Source of the DNA: Streptomyces sp. CNQ-509
GTDB lineage: Bacteria > Actinomycetota > Actinomycetes > Streptomycetales > Streptomycetaceae
Reading direction: 5' to 3'
Length of the DNA stretch: 64,000 nt
NCBI RefSeq assembly: GCF_001011035.1
Contig: NZ_CP011492.1
Coordinates: 868,001-932,000 of the forward strand
Shown: piece by piece, positions 33,241 to 45,942 of the stretch
Position numbering within the stretch: the stretch's first letter is position 1
How the letters are laid out: each line of letters starts with the position of its first letter
Position numbers and translations under genes: made by a program
Notes under the pieces: model-generated
Databases searched by the model: none
What the model saw: the letters and a program-made list of their open reading frames with translations, nothing else
Told to the model about the DNA's origin: nothing

Positions 33241-34325
33241 GCCGCCCTCCCGGCCTTCCCGGCGCTCGCGGCACTCCCGGCCTCGGCCAGGCCACCGGCC
33301 GCCGCGTCCTCCGCCTGGTGCGGCGTGACCCGGGGCTGCGGCACAGCGGCCAGCACCTCGTCGACGACCGACTCGGGCGTGACGCCGTCGGCCAGCGCGT
33401 CGAAGGAGAGCACCAGCCGGTGGGCGATGACCTCGTGGGCGAGCGCCGTGATGTCGGCGGGCAGCACGTACTCGCGCCCGCGCAGCAGCGCCAGCGCCCG
33501 CGCCGCCGCCACCAGGCCGAGGGTGGCCCGCGGCCCCGCGCCGTACGCGAGCCGGCCGCCGCCGGCGGCGTCGCCGCGGGCGGCGAGGTCGCGGGTGGCG
33601 AGGACGAGGCGTACCGCGTACTGCGCGAGGGCGTGGTGGACGAACACGTCGTCGGCGCGGCGCTGGAGGGCCGCGAGGGTGTGCGGCGCGAGCACCCGGC
33701 GGGCGGCGGGCGGGTCCACGCTCATCCGGTAGAGGATCGCCAGCTCCTCGTCCTCGGTGGGCGCGGCGACGTCGACCTTGAGCAGGAAGCGGTCGCGCTG
33801 GGCCTCGGGCAACTGGTAGACGCCCTCGGACTCGATGGGGTTCTGGGTGGCCAGGACGAGGAACGGCTCGGGCATGGGGATGGTCCGGCCGCCGATGCTG
33901 ACCTGCCGCTCGGCCATGACTTCGAGCAGCGCGGACTGGACCTTGGCGGGGGCCCGGTTGATCTCGTCGGCGAGCACGAAGTTGGCGGCGACCGGCCCGG
34001 GTTCGACGCTGAACGTCTCGCTGGAGGGCCGGTAGATGCGGGTGCCGGTGATGTCGGACGGCACCAGGTCGGGGGTGAACTGGATGCGGTGGAACGTGCC
34101 GCCCGACACGGTCGCCAGGGTGGCCGCCGCCAGCGTCTTGGCGACGCCCGGTACGCCCTGGAGCAGGCAGTGCCCGCGGGCGAGCACGGCGGTCAGCAGC
34201 CGCTCGACCATCCGGTCCTGGCCGACGATCACCCGCTTCACCTCGAAGAGCGCCTGTTCCAGGAGCGCCGTCCCGGGGCCCGGCGCGGCGCCGGGCCCCG
34301 GTCCCGCGGGGGTGGTGGTGGTCAC
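33237..34325 (-). CDS. MoxR-family AAA ATPase
   Basis: 362 residues. Walker A is GVPGVAKT (about residue 57), Walker B FVLADEINRAP, sensor 1 LATQNPIE, and the arginine-finger region LPEAQRDRFLLKVDV is typical of MoxR. The C-terminal lid domain covers about 230-330 and an Ala/Gly-rich tail follows. MoxR ATPases are chaperone-like remodelling machines that act with DUF58 and VWA proteins encoded beside them, as here. The start is GTG, overlapping the stop of the upstream small gene as GTGA. Confidence 0.94.
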   Translation of the reverse strand: MTTTTPAGPGPGAAPGPGTALLEQALFEVKRVIVGQDRMVERLLTAVLARGHCLLQGVPGVAKTLAAATLATVSGGTFHRIQFTPDLVPSDITGTRIYRPSSETFSVEPGPVAANFVLADEINRAPAKVQSALLEVMAERQVSIGGRTIPMPEPFLVLATQNPIESEGVYQLPEAQRDRFLLKVDVAAPTEDEELAILYRMSVDPPAARRVLAPHTLAALQRRADDVFVHHALAQYAVRLVLATRDLAARGDAAGGGRLAYGAGPRATLGLVAAARALALLRGREYVLPADITALAHEVIAHRLVLSFDALADGVTPESVVDEVLAAVPQPRVTPHQAEDAAAGGLAEAGSAASAGKAGRAA

Positions 34326-34558
34326 AGGTCGCCCGCGTTCTCGGCGGCTCCCGAGGGCGCCCCGGAACCGCCCTTGTCGGGGCAGTCCTCGTGGTCGGCG
34401 CTTTGGGCGCCGGTCTGCTCGCGGTCCTCGTTGACCACGAGCCGGACCTCGGGCTTGTCGTCGCCGCGGTCGAGCGCGGCGGACGCGCCGGTGGCCAGGC
34501 CGGCGACGGCGAACACGGCGGCACCGGCGACCGAGAGCCTGCGTATACGACGGGACAT
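34322..34558 (-). CDS. Small secreted protein, first gene of the MoxR operon
   Basis: 78 residues. A signal peptide (about 1-28, LSVAGAAVFAVAGLATGASA) precedes a short, acidic, Asp/Glu/Gly-rich mature part with a single cysteine (EDCPDKGG). No domain is recognised. GAGGAG precedes the ATG and the stop overlaps the moxR start, so it is translated with the operon. It may be a substrate or signal of the envelope system, but that is conjecture. Confidence 0.7.
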   Translation of the reverse strand: MSRRIRRLSVAGAAVFAVAGLATGASAALDRGDDKPEVRLVVNEDREQTGAQSADHEDCPDKGGSGAPSGAAENAGDL

Positions 34559-34673
34559 CGGGGTCTCCTCCGTCAGACGAGTGCGTTACCGCATGTCATC
34601 ACCGGGAGGCGAAAATCCCCTTAAAGCCCGCCGCGCACGGGGCCCGTCGGACGGGCGGTGCCGATCACCGCGC

Positions 34674-35645
34674 CTACGACCAGGGGGTCGCCGCGCGCCG
34701 CTGCCAGTAGTCGGCGGCGGGCTCGGCGAGGGCGGCGACGCGGTCGTACTGCGCGGGGTCGAGGTCGACCGCGGCGGCGGCGAGATTGGAGTGCAGCTGC
34801 GCGGCGGTGGCGGCGCCGGAGAGCACGACGCCGGCCCACGGCTGGCGCAGCACCGCGGCGAGCGCCACGGCGTCGGGCTCCGCGCCGCACTCGGCGGCGA
34901 CGGCGCGCAGTTCCGCGGGCGCGTCGGCGCCGGCGAGCCGGCCGTTCGCCAGGCCCTCCTTGACGATCACCGTCAGCCCGGCGTCGTGCGCCTCGGCCAG
35001 CGCCTCGCCGACCGCCGGCTCCAGCACGTTGTACGTGCTCTGCACGGTGTCGAAGAGCCGCTCGCCCTCGACGGTGACCTCCAGCGCCGCCCGTACCGCC
35101 GCGGCCTGCTCCGGGCCGCTGGTGGAGAAGCCGACCGTGACGCCGTTCGCCGCCAGGGCGGCGAGGCGCCGGTGCAGGTCGGTGTCGGTGAGCGCCGGGC
35201 TGTCGGGGGTGAGGGAGTGGATCTGGTAGAGGTCGAGGCGGTCGCCGAGGAGTTCGGCGGACTCCTCGCGCTGCCGGTCGTAGGCATCGACGCCGTGGTC
35301 CTTGACCTCGTGCACCTCGGCGTCCGCGCGCCAGTCGCCGACGTAGGCGTAGCCCCACTTGCTGCCGACGACCGCGTCCCGGGCGTCCGGGTGCTGCTTC
35401 AGCCAGTCGGCGAGGAACTCCTCGGCCCGGCCGTAGGAGCGGGCGGCGTCGAAATACCGCACGCCCTGGGCGTAGGCGGCGTCCAGCAGCTCGTGGGTGC
35501 GGGCGCGCATCTCCTCGACGCCCCGCCCGGCGGGGAGGTCTTCGGCGCGCCCCGTGGTGAGGTACGCGGGGCGGCCCACGGCGGCCAGCCCGAAGCCGAT
35601 GTGGGCGGCGGGCGTCGTCACTTCGGTCAGTCGGTCGAACGCCAT
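34674..35645 (-). CDS. Aldo/keto reductase
   Basis: 323 residues with the NADPH-dependent TIM-barrel fold. The tetrad Asp and Tyr are in VRYFDAARSYGRAEEFLADWL, the Lys in VVGSKWGYAYVGDW, and the His in LYQIHSLTPDSP. The C-terminal cofactor loop is WAGVVLSGAATAAQL. Members reduce aldehydes, ketones and sugars; the substrate is unknown. It stands alone between the MoxR operon and argH. Confidence 0.9.
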   Translation of the reverse strand: MAFDRLTEVTTPAAHIGFGLAAVGRPAYLTTGRAEDLPAGRGVEEMRARTHELLDAAYAQGVRYFDAARSYGRAEEFLADWLKQHPDARDAVVGSKWGYAYVGDWRADAEVHEVKDHGVDAYDRQREESAELLGDRLDLYQIHSLTPDSPALTDTDLHRRLAALAANGVTVGFSTSGPEQAAAVRAALEVTVEGERLFDTVQSTYNVLEPAVGEALAEAHDAGLTVIVKEGLANGRLAGADAPAELRAVAAECGAEPDAVALAAVLRQPWAGVVLSGAATAAQLHSNLAAAAVDLDPAQYDRVAALAEPAADYWQRRAATPWS

Positions 35646-35765
35646 CGCGGGCTCCTACGTCCTCGGTGCGGCTGTCAGGCCCGTCCACCGTAGAAGACGG
35701 GCCCCGCCGCCCGCAGCGCCCGACACGGCTTTCTGCCGCGCCGCCCCACCACCGCGTCCGCTCTG

Positions 35766-38429
<2,664 letters not shown>

Positions 38430-38449
38430 TTAGGATGCATACGCTGACC

Positions 38450-38484
38450 GGAATAAGTATGCAGCACACCGTATGGTTCGTCAA
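38450..38484 (-). promoter_or_regulatory. argG promoter with ARG-box-like operator
   Basis: On the minus strand TTGACG (38479-38484) and CATACT (38456-38461) are 17 bp apart. The segment TGCATACTTATTCC (38450-38463) matches the ArgR consensus TGAATNNNNATTCA at all but two positions and covers the -10, as expected for arginine-dependent repression. A further GTATGCAT half-site lies about 10 bp downstream. Confidence 0.6.
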
Positions 38485-38503
38485 AACGCCGCGCGCACAG
38501 CGG

Positions 38504-38540
38504 ACCGCCCGGCCGGAGCAGCGCGCCCCGGCCGGGCGGT
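38504..38540 (-). terminator. Terminator after DASS transporter gene
   Basis: ACCGCCCGGCCGG at 38504-38516 pairs perfectly with CCGGCCGGGCGGT at 38528-38540. It separates the transporter gene from the argG promoter on the same strand. Confidence 0.85.
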
Positions 38541-38561
38541 TCTACGGGCCCGGGGAGCCCG

Positions 38562-40169
38562 CTAGCCGATGCCGGTGACCGTGACCATCAGCGGAAGCCC
38601 CAGGATGATCAGGATGACCCCGAGGACGTCGAAGCCCGCACCGGAGCGGATCATCGTGGTGATCGGCACGACCCCGGAGCCGTAGGCGATGGCGTTCTGC
38701 GGCGTCGAGACCGGCAGCATGAAGCCGAAGGACGCGGCGAAGGTCGCGGCCAGCGCCGGGACGAACGGATCGACCTCGGCGGCCATGGCGATCGGGATGA
38801 TGATGGGCACCACCACCGCCGCGGAGGCCGTGTTGCTCGTCGTCTCGGAGACGATCACCGCCAGCACGGCCGCGAAGATCGTGATGGTGAAGACGCTCGA
38901 GAAGCCGAGCAGGTCGTTGGACTCCTTGCCGATCGTCTCGGCCAGCCCGGTGTCGGCGAGCAGCGAGCCGAAGATGATGCCGGTGCCGAAGAGCAGGATC
39001 GTGCCCCAGTCGATACGGGCCGCGTCGCTCCAGTTGAGGGTCGCCTCGCGGCGCGCCCAGTTCGTCGGCAGGATGAACAGCAGCGCGGCGCCGAGCACGG
39101 CGACGATGCCCTCGTCGAGCCGGTCGCTGACGGTGGTGTACGCGGACGCCTCGGTGCCCACGGCGAGCGCGACGATGCCCGGCGTGATCCACAGCGCCAC
39201 GGTGATGCCGAAGGCGATCAGCGTGTTCCACTCCGCCCGCGAGAACCTGCCGAGCGCGGCGCGCTGTTCGCGCACGTACTCCTCCACGCCCTCGATCCGC
39301 CGGATCTCCGGCTTGTTGAGCAGCAGCAGGACGATGACGAGGATCACGAACATGCAGGCGCACAGCGGCAGCGCGGTGGCCGTCCACTCGGCGAAGGAGA
39401 TCTTCTCGCCGGTGGCCTCCTCGATGAGGCCGCGGCCGATGAGGTTCGGCGGGCTGCCGACCGGGGTGAGCAGGCCGCCGACGCTCGCGCCGTAGGCGAG
39501 CATGAGCACCAGCGCGGCGCCGACGCGCAGCCGCGTGGGGTCGAAGTCCTGCTCCACCAGGCCGCGGTCCTGGAGCATCTTGGCGATCACGGTGAGGATG
39601 CCCAGCGCAGTGGGCAGCAGCATCGCCACCGTCGCGGTGTTGGAGACGAACGCCGACAGCAGGCAGGTGATCACGCCGAAGGCGGCGATCAGCCGGAACG
39701 TCGAGCGGCCGACCCCCGGCAGGCCCAGGATCCAGAACGCGAACCTGCGGGCCACGCCGTGCTTGAGCATGGCCTGGGCGAGGATGAACGCGCCGATGAA
39801 GGTGAAGATCGTGGAGGAGCCGAAGGGCGCCAGCGCGTCGTCCGGCGGCACCACGCCGAGGACGACGATCGCGCCGACGCCGATGAGCCCGCCCACCGGG
39901 ATCGGCACGGGCTCGGTGACCCACAGCACGATCACGCCGAGCAGGATGCCGGCCAGTGTCTGCTGGCTCGGCGCCATGTCCAGCGGGAGCGCGAGAAAGA
40001 TGAGGGCGACCAGCGGGGCCAGCCAGAACCCGGTGGTCCGCCGCCCCCGTTCGAACTTCTCCTCCTGCGGCGAGAGTTTCTGTTCGCCGAGGCTGCGGTA
40101 GGTGGCATGGCCGAGCAGTGCCTGCTCGACGTCGGTCTTGGTACGTGGCGCCGTGGCGTCGGACTTCAT
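38562..40169 (-). CDS. DASS-family Na+/dicarboxylate or sulfate transporter
   Basis: 535 residues with about 12 hydrophobic segments, the expected topology for the divalent anion:Na+ symporter (SLC13-like) family. The SNT-type motifs are visible as [14 protein letters not shown] and [14 protein letters not shown], and the C-terminal [15 protein letters not shown] is the DASS signature. A 55-residue hydrophilic N-terminus is predicted to be cytoplasmic. Substrate is probably a C4 dicarboxylate: the divergent gene encodes a malate/tartrate-type dehydrogenase. GGAGGG precedes the ATG at 40169. Confidence 0.9.
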   Translation of the reverse strand: MKSDATAPRTKTDVEQALLGHATYRSLGEQKLSPQEEKFERGRRTTGFWLAPLVALIFLALPLDMAPSQQTLAGILLGVIVLWVTEPVPIPVGGLIGVGAIVVLGVVPPDDALAPFGSSTIFTFIGAFILAQAMLKHGVARRFAFWILGLPGVGRSTFRLIAAFGVITCLLSAFVSNTATVAMLLPTALGILTVIAKMLQDRGLVEQDFDPTRLRVGAALVLMLAYGASVGGLLTPVGSPPNLIGRGLIEEATGEKISFAEWTATALPLCACMFVILVIVLLLLNKPEIRRIEGVEEYVREQRAALGRFSRAEWNTLIAFGITVALWITPGIVALAVGTEASAYTTVSDRLDEGIVAVLGAALLFILPTNWARREATLNWSDAARIDWGTILLFGTGIIFGSLLADTGLAETIGKESNDLLGFSSVFTITIFAAVLAVIVSETTSNTASAAVVVPIIIPIAMAAEVDPFVPALAATFAASFGFMLPVSTPQNAIAYGSGVVPITTMIRSGAGFDVLGVILIILGLPLMVTVTGIG

Positions 40170-40254
40170 CGTCCCTCCGGATAACCGTGCGGCCTGGCTT
40201 ACATTCAGGGCTGCTCCGTAAGGTGGGGCACAACTCGGCTGAGGGGAAGGGGTC
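40170..40254. promoter_or_regulatory. Divergent promoter region, transporter / dehydrogenase
   Basis: 85 bp between two divergent start codons. It must contain both promoters and any shared operator. The stretch is less GC-rich than the genes, but I see no clear palindrome in it. Confidence 0.4.
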
Positions 40255-41310
<1,056 letters not shown>

Positions 41311-41413
41311 CGGCGGGCGGGGCGGCGGCACGGTGACGCCGCGGGGCGCGGCACGCGGTCCCGCACCGCGAAACTCCGCGCGCCGCGGCCGTACCGCGCC
41401 GCACACTTGGCGC

Positions 41414-41998
41414 ATGGGGAAAACGTACGAACGCATCGACGGCCGGCTGCGCGCCTTCATCGAGGCGCAGCACATGTTCTTCACGGCGACCGCGCCGCTG
41501 GCGGCGGACGGCACCGTGAACCTCTCGCCGAAGGGGCTGACGGGCTCGTTCGCCGTCCTCGACGAGCGCACCGTGGCCTACCTCGACTTCGCCGGCAGCA
41601 ACGCCGAGACCATCGCGCACCTGCGGGAGAACGGCAGGATCACGCTGATGTGGTGCGCCTTCGACGGCCCGCCGAACATCGTGCGGGTGCACGGCAGCGG
41701 TGAGGCCGTCTTCCGGGACGACCCCCGCTTCCCCGCCCTGCTCGGGCACTTCCCCGCCATCGACCCGTCCCGGCACGGGCTGCGGGCGATCGTCGTCGTG
41801 ACCGCCGAACTGATTCGCGACACCTGCGGCTACGCTGTGCCTTTCATGACCTACGAAGCCGACCGCGACCTGCACGCCCGGCGCTTCGCGCGGGAGGACG
41901 ACGCCGGGCTGGACGCGTACTTCCGCAAGAAAGAGCACATCGCGGCCAGCATCGACGGGCTGCCCGGGCTTCCGCTGCCGCTGCCACCCACCCCGTGA
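41414..41998 (+). CDS. Pyridoxamine 5'-phosphate oxidase-family protein
   Basis: 194 residues with the split-barrel flavin-binding fold. AQHMFFTATAPLAADGTVNLSPKG and VAYLDFAGSNAETIAHLRENGRITLMWCAF match the FMN-binding strands of the PPOX family; in this subgroup the natural substrate is unknown (F420 or heme-related activities occur). The C-terminal 30 residues are helical with a Pro-rich end. The ATG at 41414 is the obvious start. The stop overlaps the GTG of the next gene. Confidence 0.87.
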   Translation: MGKTYERIDGRLRAFIEAQHMFFTATAPLAADGTVNLSPKGLTGSFAVLDERTVAYLDFAGSNAETIAHLRENGRITLMWCAFDGPPNIVRVHGSGEAVFRDDPRFPALLGHFPAIDPSRHGLRAIVVVTAELIRDTCGYAVPFMTYEADRDLHARRFAREDDAGLDAYFRKKEHIAASIDGLPGLPLPLPPTP

Positions 41999-42573
41999 CC
42001 GAGAAAAGAGCCGCACCGATGCTGAGCACACCCCTGGCCGAAGGCGCGGAGCTGACCACGCTGGAGCCGTGGCAGGCCGCGGAGCTCACCGCGTTCACCG
42101 ACCGGAACCGGGCGCACCTGGAGCCGTGGCTGCCCTGGGCGCACGACGTCACCGACGAGGCGGGCGCCCGCCGCTTCCTCCAGGCGTACGCCGACAAGCA
42201 GGCCCGCGACGCCGGCCGGATGTTCGCCATCCGGCTGCACGGCGAACTGGTCGGCGGCATGATCTACCGGCTCTTCGACACCGCGGAGGGCTCCTGCGAG
42301 CTGGGCGCCTGGCTGGCGCCCGAGGCGCAGGGGCGCGGGCTGGTCACCGAGGCGTCCCGGCGGATGATCGAGTGGGCCGTGGACGTACGCGGGCTGTCCC
42401 GCGTGGAGTGGCTGGTCGACCCGGCGAACAAGGCCAGCATCGCGGTCGCCAGGCGCCTGGGCATGAGCCACGAGGGCACGCTGCGCAGCCGGTTCGAGAT
42501 GGCGGGCAAGCGGCACGACCTGGAGGTCTGGTCGCTGCTGAGCCACGAGTGGCGGGAGGCGCGGGGCAGTTGA
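41995..42573 (+). CDS. GNAT acetyltransferase, RimJ type
   Basis: 192 residues. TLEPWQAAELTAFTDRNRAHLEPWLPW is the typical RimJ/RimL N-terminus, APEAQGRGLVTEASRRMIEWA the acetyl-CoA loop, and DPANKASIAVARRLGMSHEGTLR the conserved C-terminal part. The GTG at 41995 overlaps the preceding stop (GTGA); the ATG at 42019, eight codons later, has a purine-rich GAAAAGAG upstream and is an equally good start. Possible ribosomal-protein N-acetyltransferase; substrate unproven. Confidence 0.88.
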   Translation: MTEKRAAPMLSTPLAEGAELTTLEPWQAAELTAFTDRNRAHLEPWLPWAHDVTDEAGARRFLQAYADKQARDAGRMFAIRLHGELVGGMIYRLFDTAEGSCELGAWLAPEAQGRGLVTEASRRMIEWAVDVRGLSRVEWLVDPANKASIAVARRLGMSHEGTLRSRFEMAGKRHDLEVWSLLSHEWREARGS

Positions 42574-42617
42574 TCCCGGCGCAAGCCGCCGGGCCGCCGC
42601 GGCTCGGCGGCGGCAGC

Positions 42618-42649
42618 GGCTCAGTGGCTCAGCGGCTCAGCGGCTCAGC
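42618..42649. repeat. 8-bp tandem repeat (GGCTCAGC x4)
   Basis: Four consecutive copies of GGCTCAGC/T, beginning with one T-ended copy. The last copy supplies the TGA stop codon of the tetR-type gene on the minus strand, so copy-number change would not alter the protein. Confidence 0.85.
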
Positions 42650-43205
42650 GGCGGTGCAGGACGTGGTCGACGACCTGCTGGATCTCGGCGGCGGTGAGCG
42701 GCTCGTCCCGCAGCAGCGACTGCAGGCTGAGCCCGTCGAGCGCGGCCGAGAACGCGGTGACGGCGACCGGATCGCTGGTGAACCGGCCGGCGATGCCGGC
42801 CAGCAGATCGTGCCAGCGGCCCAGGACGGGGCGCAGTTCCGGGTGGCGGGCGGCGTAGAGGTACAGGTCGAACTCCGCGGCGCAGCGCGCGCCGTGCTCG
42901 TCCAGATACGCGGCCAGGTGCCGGCCGAGATCGGCGGTGTCGTACGACTCCGGCAGCGCGCCGGCGAGCGCGGTGGCGTAGGCGTCGACGCTGTCGCTGA
43001 GCGCTGCCGCCAAGAGATCGGCGACGGCCGGGAAGTGGTACGTGGCCACCGACTTGGGCACGCCCGCCTCGGCGGCGACGGCCCGGTGCGTCACGGCGGC
43101 GACGCCGCCGCGGCCGATGACGCGGACGGTGGCGGCGAGCAGCAGCCGCCGCCGCTCCTGCCCGCGCTGCACGCGCCCGTCGGCGGCGCCGGTCTCAGTG
43201 CGCAC
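42645..43205 (-). CDS. TetR-family regulator of the SMR efflux gene
   Basis: 186 residues. The N-terminal helix-turn-helix is in LLAATVRVIGRGGVAAVTHRAVAAEAGVPKSVATYHFP, and an all-helical ligand domain follows. The start is GTG at 43205 with GGAGG six bases upstream; this overlaps the efflux gene's 3' end by 11 bases, so both are one transcript. A palindrome in the promoter is a good candidate for its own operator, suggesting autoregulated drug-responsive control. Confidence 0.9.
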   Translation of the reverse strand: MRTETGAADGRVQRGQERRRLLLAATVRVIGRGGVAAVTHRAVAAEAGVPKSVATYHFPAVADLLAAALSDSVDAYATALAGALPESYDTADLGRHLAAYLDEHGARCAAEFDLYLYAARHPELRPVLGRWHDLLAGIAGRFTSDPVAVTAFSAALDGLSLQSLLRDEPLTAAEIQQVVDHVLHRR

Positions 43206-43518
43206 CGCCGGCCTCCAGCGCGACGACCCCCGCGGCGACGAGGACGAGCCCGCCGATCTGGACGCCGGTGAGGCCGTCACCGAGGAAGGCGGCGCCGATG
43301 AGCGCCACCAGGGCCACGCCGGCGGCGGCCCAGATGCCGTAGGCGATGCCGATGGACATGCCGCGTTTGAGCACCAGGCTGAGGAGGGTGAAGGCGGTGA
43401 TGTAGCCGACGACCACGACGAGCGACGGGAGGATCTTCGAGAAGCCCTCGGAGAGCCGCAGCGAGACGGTTGCCGTCACCTCGCTGAGGATGGCACCGAT
43501 CAGCAGCACGTAGGTCAT
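43195..43518 (-). CDS. Small multidrug resistance (SMR) transporter
   Basis: 107 residues and four membrane helices, as expected for EmrE/QacE-type proteins. The essential membrane Glu is Glu13 in LIGAILSEVTATVSLRLSEGF, and GIAYGIWAAAGVALVALIG matches the helix-3 signature. It would act as a dimer, exchanging protons for cationic drugs. It is first in a two-gene unit with its TetR regulator. Confidence 0.93.
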   Translation of the reverse strand: MTYVLLIGAILSEVTATVSLRLSEGFSKILPSLVVVVGYITAFTLLSLVLKRGMSIGIAYGIWAAAGVALVALIGAAFLGDGLTGVQIGGLVLVAAGVVALEAGGAH

Positions 43519-43542
43519 CGTCCGCCCTTCCGTACTCCGGGG

Positions 43543-43572
43543 AAACTAGCTGGACATCTGTCCAGGTTTTCA
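43543..43572 (-). promoter_or_regulatory. SMR/tetR promoter with operator in the spacer
   Basis: On the minus strand TGAAAA (43567-43572) and TAGTTT (43543-43548) are 18 bp apart. The spacer is filled by the palindrome CTGGACA TC TGTCCAG (43550-43565), placed where a TetR dimer would block RNA polymerase. Confidence 0.6.
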
Positions 43573-44172
43573 GTGTACGGGAGCCGGGGGCGGTGGCGGG
43601 GAGGGGGTGTTCCCCGACCCCGCCCCTTCCCGAAACCGGGGCGCTGCCGCGGCCCCCACCGCGCCCACGGCGCGGACCACCGGGGGCTTACGCCCCCGGA
43701 CCCCGCACGGGGCGGCGCCCCGGACCCCGCTGTCGGCACAACCCCCACCGCGCCTGCGGCGCGGCCCACCGGGGGCTGCGCCCTCCGGCCCCCGCGCGGG
43801 GCTCCGCCCCGGACCCCACTGCCCGCGCGACCGACCGAAGCACCACCGCTGTCTGGTAGGAGGCCGCCCGACACCCCCCGCTACACGCGACCTGCGCGGA
43901 CGATCTCGGGCTCCGCCCCTGCCCACCGGGGCCCGCGCCCCCACGCCGCGCTGCCCGCGGCACCCGCCGGCCAGAGCCGCGGGCCCACGGAACGACCCGA
44001 GGCTCAGCACCCCTCCCCCCCCCGTGAGGCTGTGCCTCACACCCCGCTACCTTCGCCACCGGCGCGGACCACCCCGGAAGCTACGCTCCCGCCCCCTTCC
44101 CGCCGCGCAGCACCCCGCCAGCTCCGCCACCGGCACGGACCACCCCGGAGGCCCCGCCGCGCCCCGCAGGGG
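43573..44172. other. 600-bp GC-rich repetitive intergenic region
   Basis: No gene is credible here. All frames give Pro/Arg/Ala/Gly-rich translations from runs of C and G. The region contains two copies of a 79-bp repeat and several GGGGGCT-type hairpins. It may terminate transcription from argR and isolate the efflux unit. Confidence 0.6.
43654..43821. repeat. Tandem 79-bp direct repeat
   Basis: Units 43654-43732 and 43743-43821 share the order CCCCACCGCGCC, GGCGCGG, CCACCGGGGGCT, CGCGGGGC-like core and CGCCCCGGACCCC, with scattered substitutions and a 10-bp spacer. Both units can fold into GC-rich hairpins. Confidence 0.7.
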
Positions 44173-44697
44173 TCACCGTTCGCGTTCGGCGAGTTTCAGG
44201 AGGTGGTCGGCGAGGGACTGGCCGCCCGAGGGGTTACGGCTGATCACCATCAGCGTGTCGTCCCCCGCGATCGTGCCGAGGATCGGCGTCAGCTCCGCCG
44301 CGTCGATCGCCGAGGCGAGGAACTGCGCCGCGCCCGGCGGGGTGCGGAGCACCACGATGTTCGCCGACGCCTCCGCCGAGATGAGCAGTTCACCCGCGAG
44401 CCGGGCCATCCGCTCCTCCTTCGCCGACTCGCCCAGCGGCACCTGCGGGGTGCGGAAGCCGCCCTCCGAGGGGACCGCGTAGATCAGTTCGCCGCCCGTG
44501 TTGCGGATCTTCACCGCGCCCAGTTCGTCGAGGTCCCGGGAGAGCGTCGCCTGCGTCACCGTCAGGCCGTCGTCGGCGAGGAGCTTGGCCAGCTGGCTCT
44601 GCGAGCGGACCGGCTGCCGGTTCAGGATGTCGACGATCCTGCGGTGGCGTGCCGTGCGCGTGTGCGGCACGGCGGGACCGTTGTGCTCCTCGGACAT
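44173..44697 (-). CDS. argR: Arginine repressor
   Basis: 174 residues. The winged-helix N-terminal domain shows [22 protein letters not shown] and [18 protein letters not shown]; the C-terminal domain has [15 protein letters not shown], which binds arginine and forms the hexamer. It represses arg genes at ARG boxes when arginine is abundant. GGAGA precedes the ATG. It is the last gene of argCJBDR, so repression is self-limiting. Confidence 0.96.
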   Translation of the reverse strand: MSEEHNGPAVPHTRTARHRRIVDILNRQPVRSQSQLAKLLADDGLTVTQATLSRDLDELGAVKIRNTGGELIYAVPSEGGFRTPQVPLGESAKEERMARLAGELLISAEASANIVVLRTPPGAAQFLASAIDAAELTPILGTIAGDDTLMVISRNPSGGQSLADHLLKLAERER

Positions 44698-44757
44698 GTC
44701 ACTCTCCGGCTCGTCGGGGCTGGGCCCTGTCTGGCAAACAGCGCCGTCCAGGGCCCC

Positions 44758-45942
44758 CTAGGCTGCGGGACCCGCCGCATCGAGGACGGCCGGCAGCGCG
44801 GCGAGGAGGGCGTCCGCCTCCGCCTCGCCGAGGATCAACGGCGGGGCGAGCCGGATCACGTCCGGCGCCACCGCGTTGACCAGGAATCCCGCTGCCTGGG
44901 CCGTCTGTTGCACCTGCGGCGCGACGGCCTCGGTGAGCACCATACCGAGCAGCAGGCCCGCGCCTCGCACATGGTCGACCAGCGGGTGCCCGAGTCGGCC
45001 GATTCCGTCCCGAAGCCGCTCCCCCACCCGCTTCACCTGCGCCAGCAGCCCGTCGGCCGCGATCACGTCCAGCACCGCCAGCGCGGCGGCGCAGGCGACG
45101 GGGTTGCCGCCGAAGGTGGAGCCGTGCCTTCCGGGGGTGAAGAGACCGGCGGCGGGCCCGAAGGCCAGCGTGGCGCCGATCGGCAGGCCGCCGCCGAGGC
45201 CCTTGGCGAGGGTGACGACGTCCGCCTCCACGCCCTGTGCCTGCGCCGCGAACCAGTGGCCCGTACGCCCGATGCCCGTCTGCACCTCGTCCAGCACCAG
45301 CAGCGCGCCCGCGGCCCTGGTGATCTCGCGGGCGGCGGCCAGATAGCCGTCCGGCGGGACGACGACGCCGTTCTCGCCCTGCACCGGCTCGACGATCACG
45401 AGCGCGGTCTCCTCGGTCACCGCGGCGCGCAGCGCCTCCTCGTCCCCGTACGGCACGTGCGTGACCTCGCCCGGCAGCGGGCCGAAGCCCTCCTGCTTGC
45501 CGGGCTGCCCGGTCAGCGCCAGGGCGCCCATGGTGCGGCCGTGGAAGCCGCCCTCGGTGCCCACCATGTGCGTACGGCCCGTCAGCCTGCCGATCTTGAA
45601 CGCGGCCTCCACCGCCTCCGCGCCGGAGTTGGCGAAGAAGACCCGGCCGGGCCGGCCGGCGAGTTCGAGGAGCCGCTCGGCGAGCGCCACCGGGGGCTCG
45701 GCGACGTACAGGTTGGAGACGTGGCCGAGGGTGGAGATCTGCCGGGAGACGGCCTCGACGACCGCCGGGTGGGCGGTGCCGAGGGAGGTGACGGCGATGC
45801 CGCCGACGAAGTCCAGGTACTCGTTGCCGTCGGCGTCCCACAGCTTCGCACCCGCGCCGCGGACGAGGGGCAGGCGGGGGGTGCCGTAGTTGTCCATCAG
45901 CGCGCCCTGCCAGCGCTCCGTCAGCTCCGCGTTGCCGCTCAT
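44758..45942 (-). CDS. argD: Acetylornithine aminotransferase
   Basis: 394 residues of the class III PLP aminotransferases. It starts [50 protein letters not shown] holds the PLP-binding Asp, and [14 protein letters not shown] the PLP Lys. It transaminates N-acetylglutamate semialdehyde to N-acetylornithine. The ATG overlaps the argB stop (ATGA, 45939-45942). The gap to argR is 60 bp. Confidence 0.96.
   Translation of the reverse strand: MSGNAELTERWQGALMDNYGTPRLPLVRGAGAKLWDADGNEYLDFVGGIAVTSLGTAHPAVVEAVSRQISTLGHVSNLYVAEPPVALAERLLELAGRPGRVFFANSGAEAVEAAFKIGRLTGRTHMVGTEGGFHGRTMGALALTGQPGKQEGFGPLPGEVTHVPYGDEEALRAAVTEETALVIVEPVQGENGVVVPPDGYLAAAREITRAAGALLVLDEVQTGIGRTGHWFAAQAQGVEADVVTLAKGLGGGLPIGATLAFGPAAGLFTPGRHGSTFGGNPVACAAALAVLDVIAADGLLAQVKRVGERLRDGIGRLGHPLVDHVRGAGLLLGMVLTEAVAPQVQQTAQAAGFLVNAVAPDVIRLAPPLILGEAEADALLAALPAVLDAAGPAA

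Noticed and set aside
33318..35693. A 791-codon plus-strand frame opposite moxR and the aldo/keto reductase
   Set aside because: Antisense shadow of genes with Walker and reductase motifs.
43585..44160. Short Pro/Arg-rich frames in the argR-SMR gap
   Set aside because: Caused by GC-rich repeats; no ribosome site or coherent protein.
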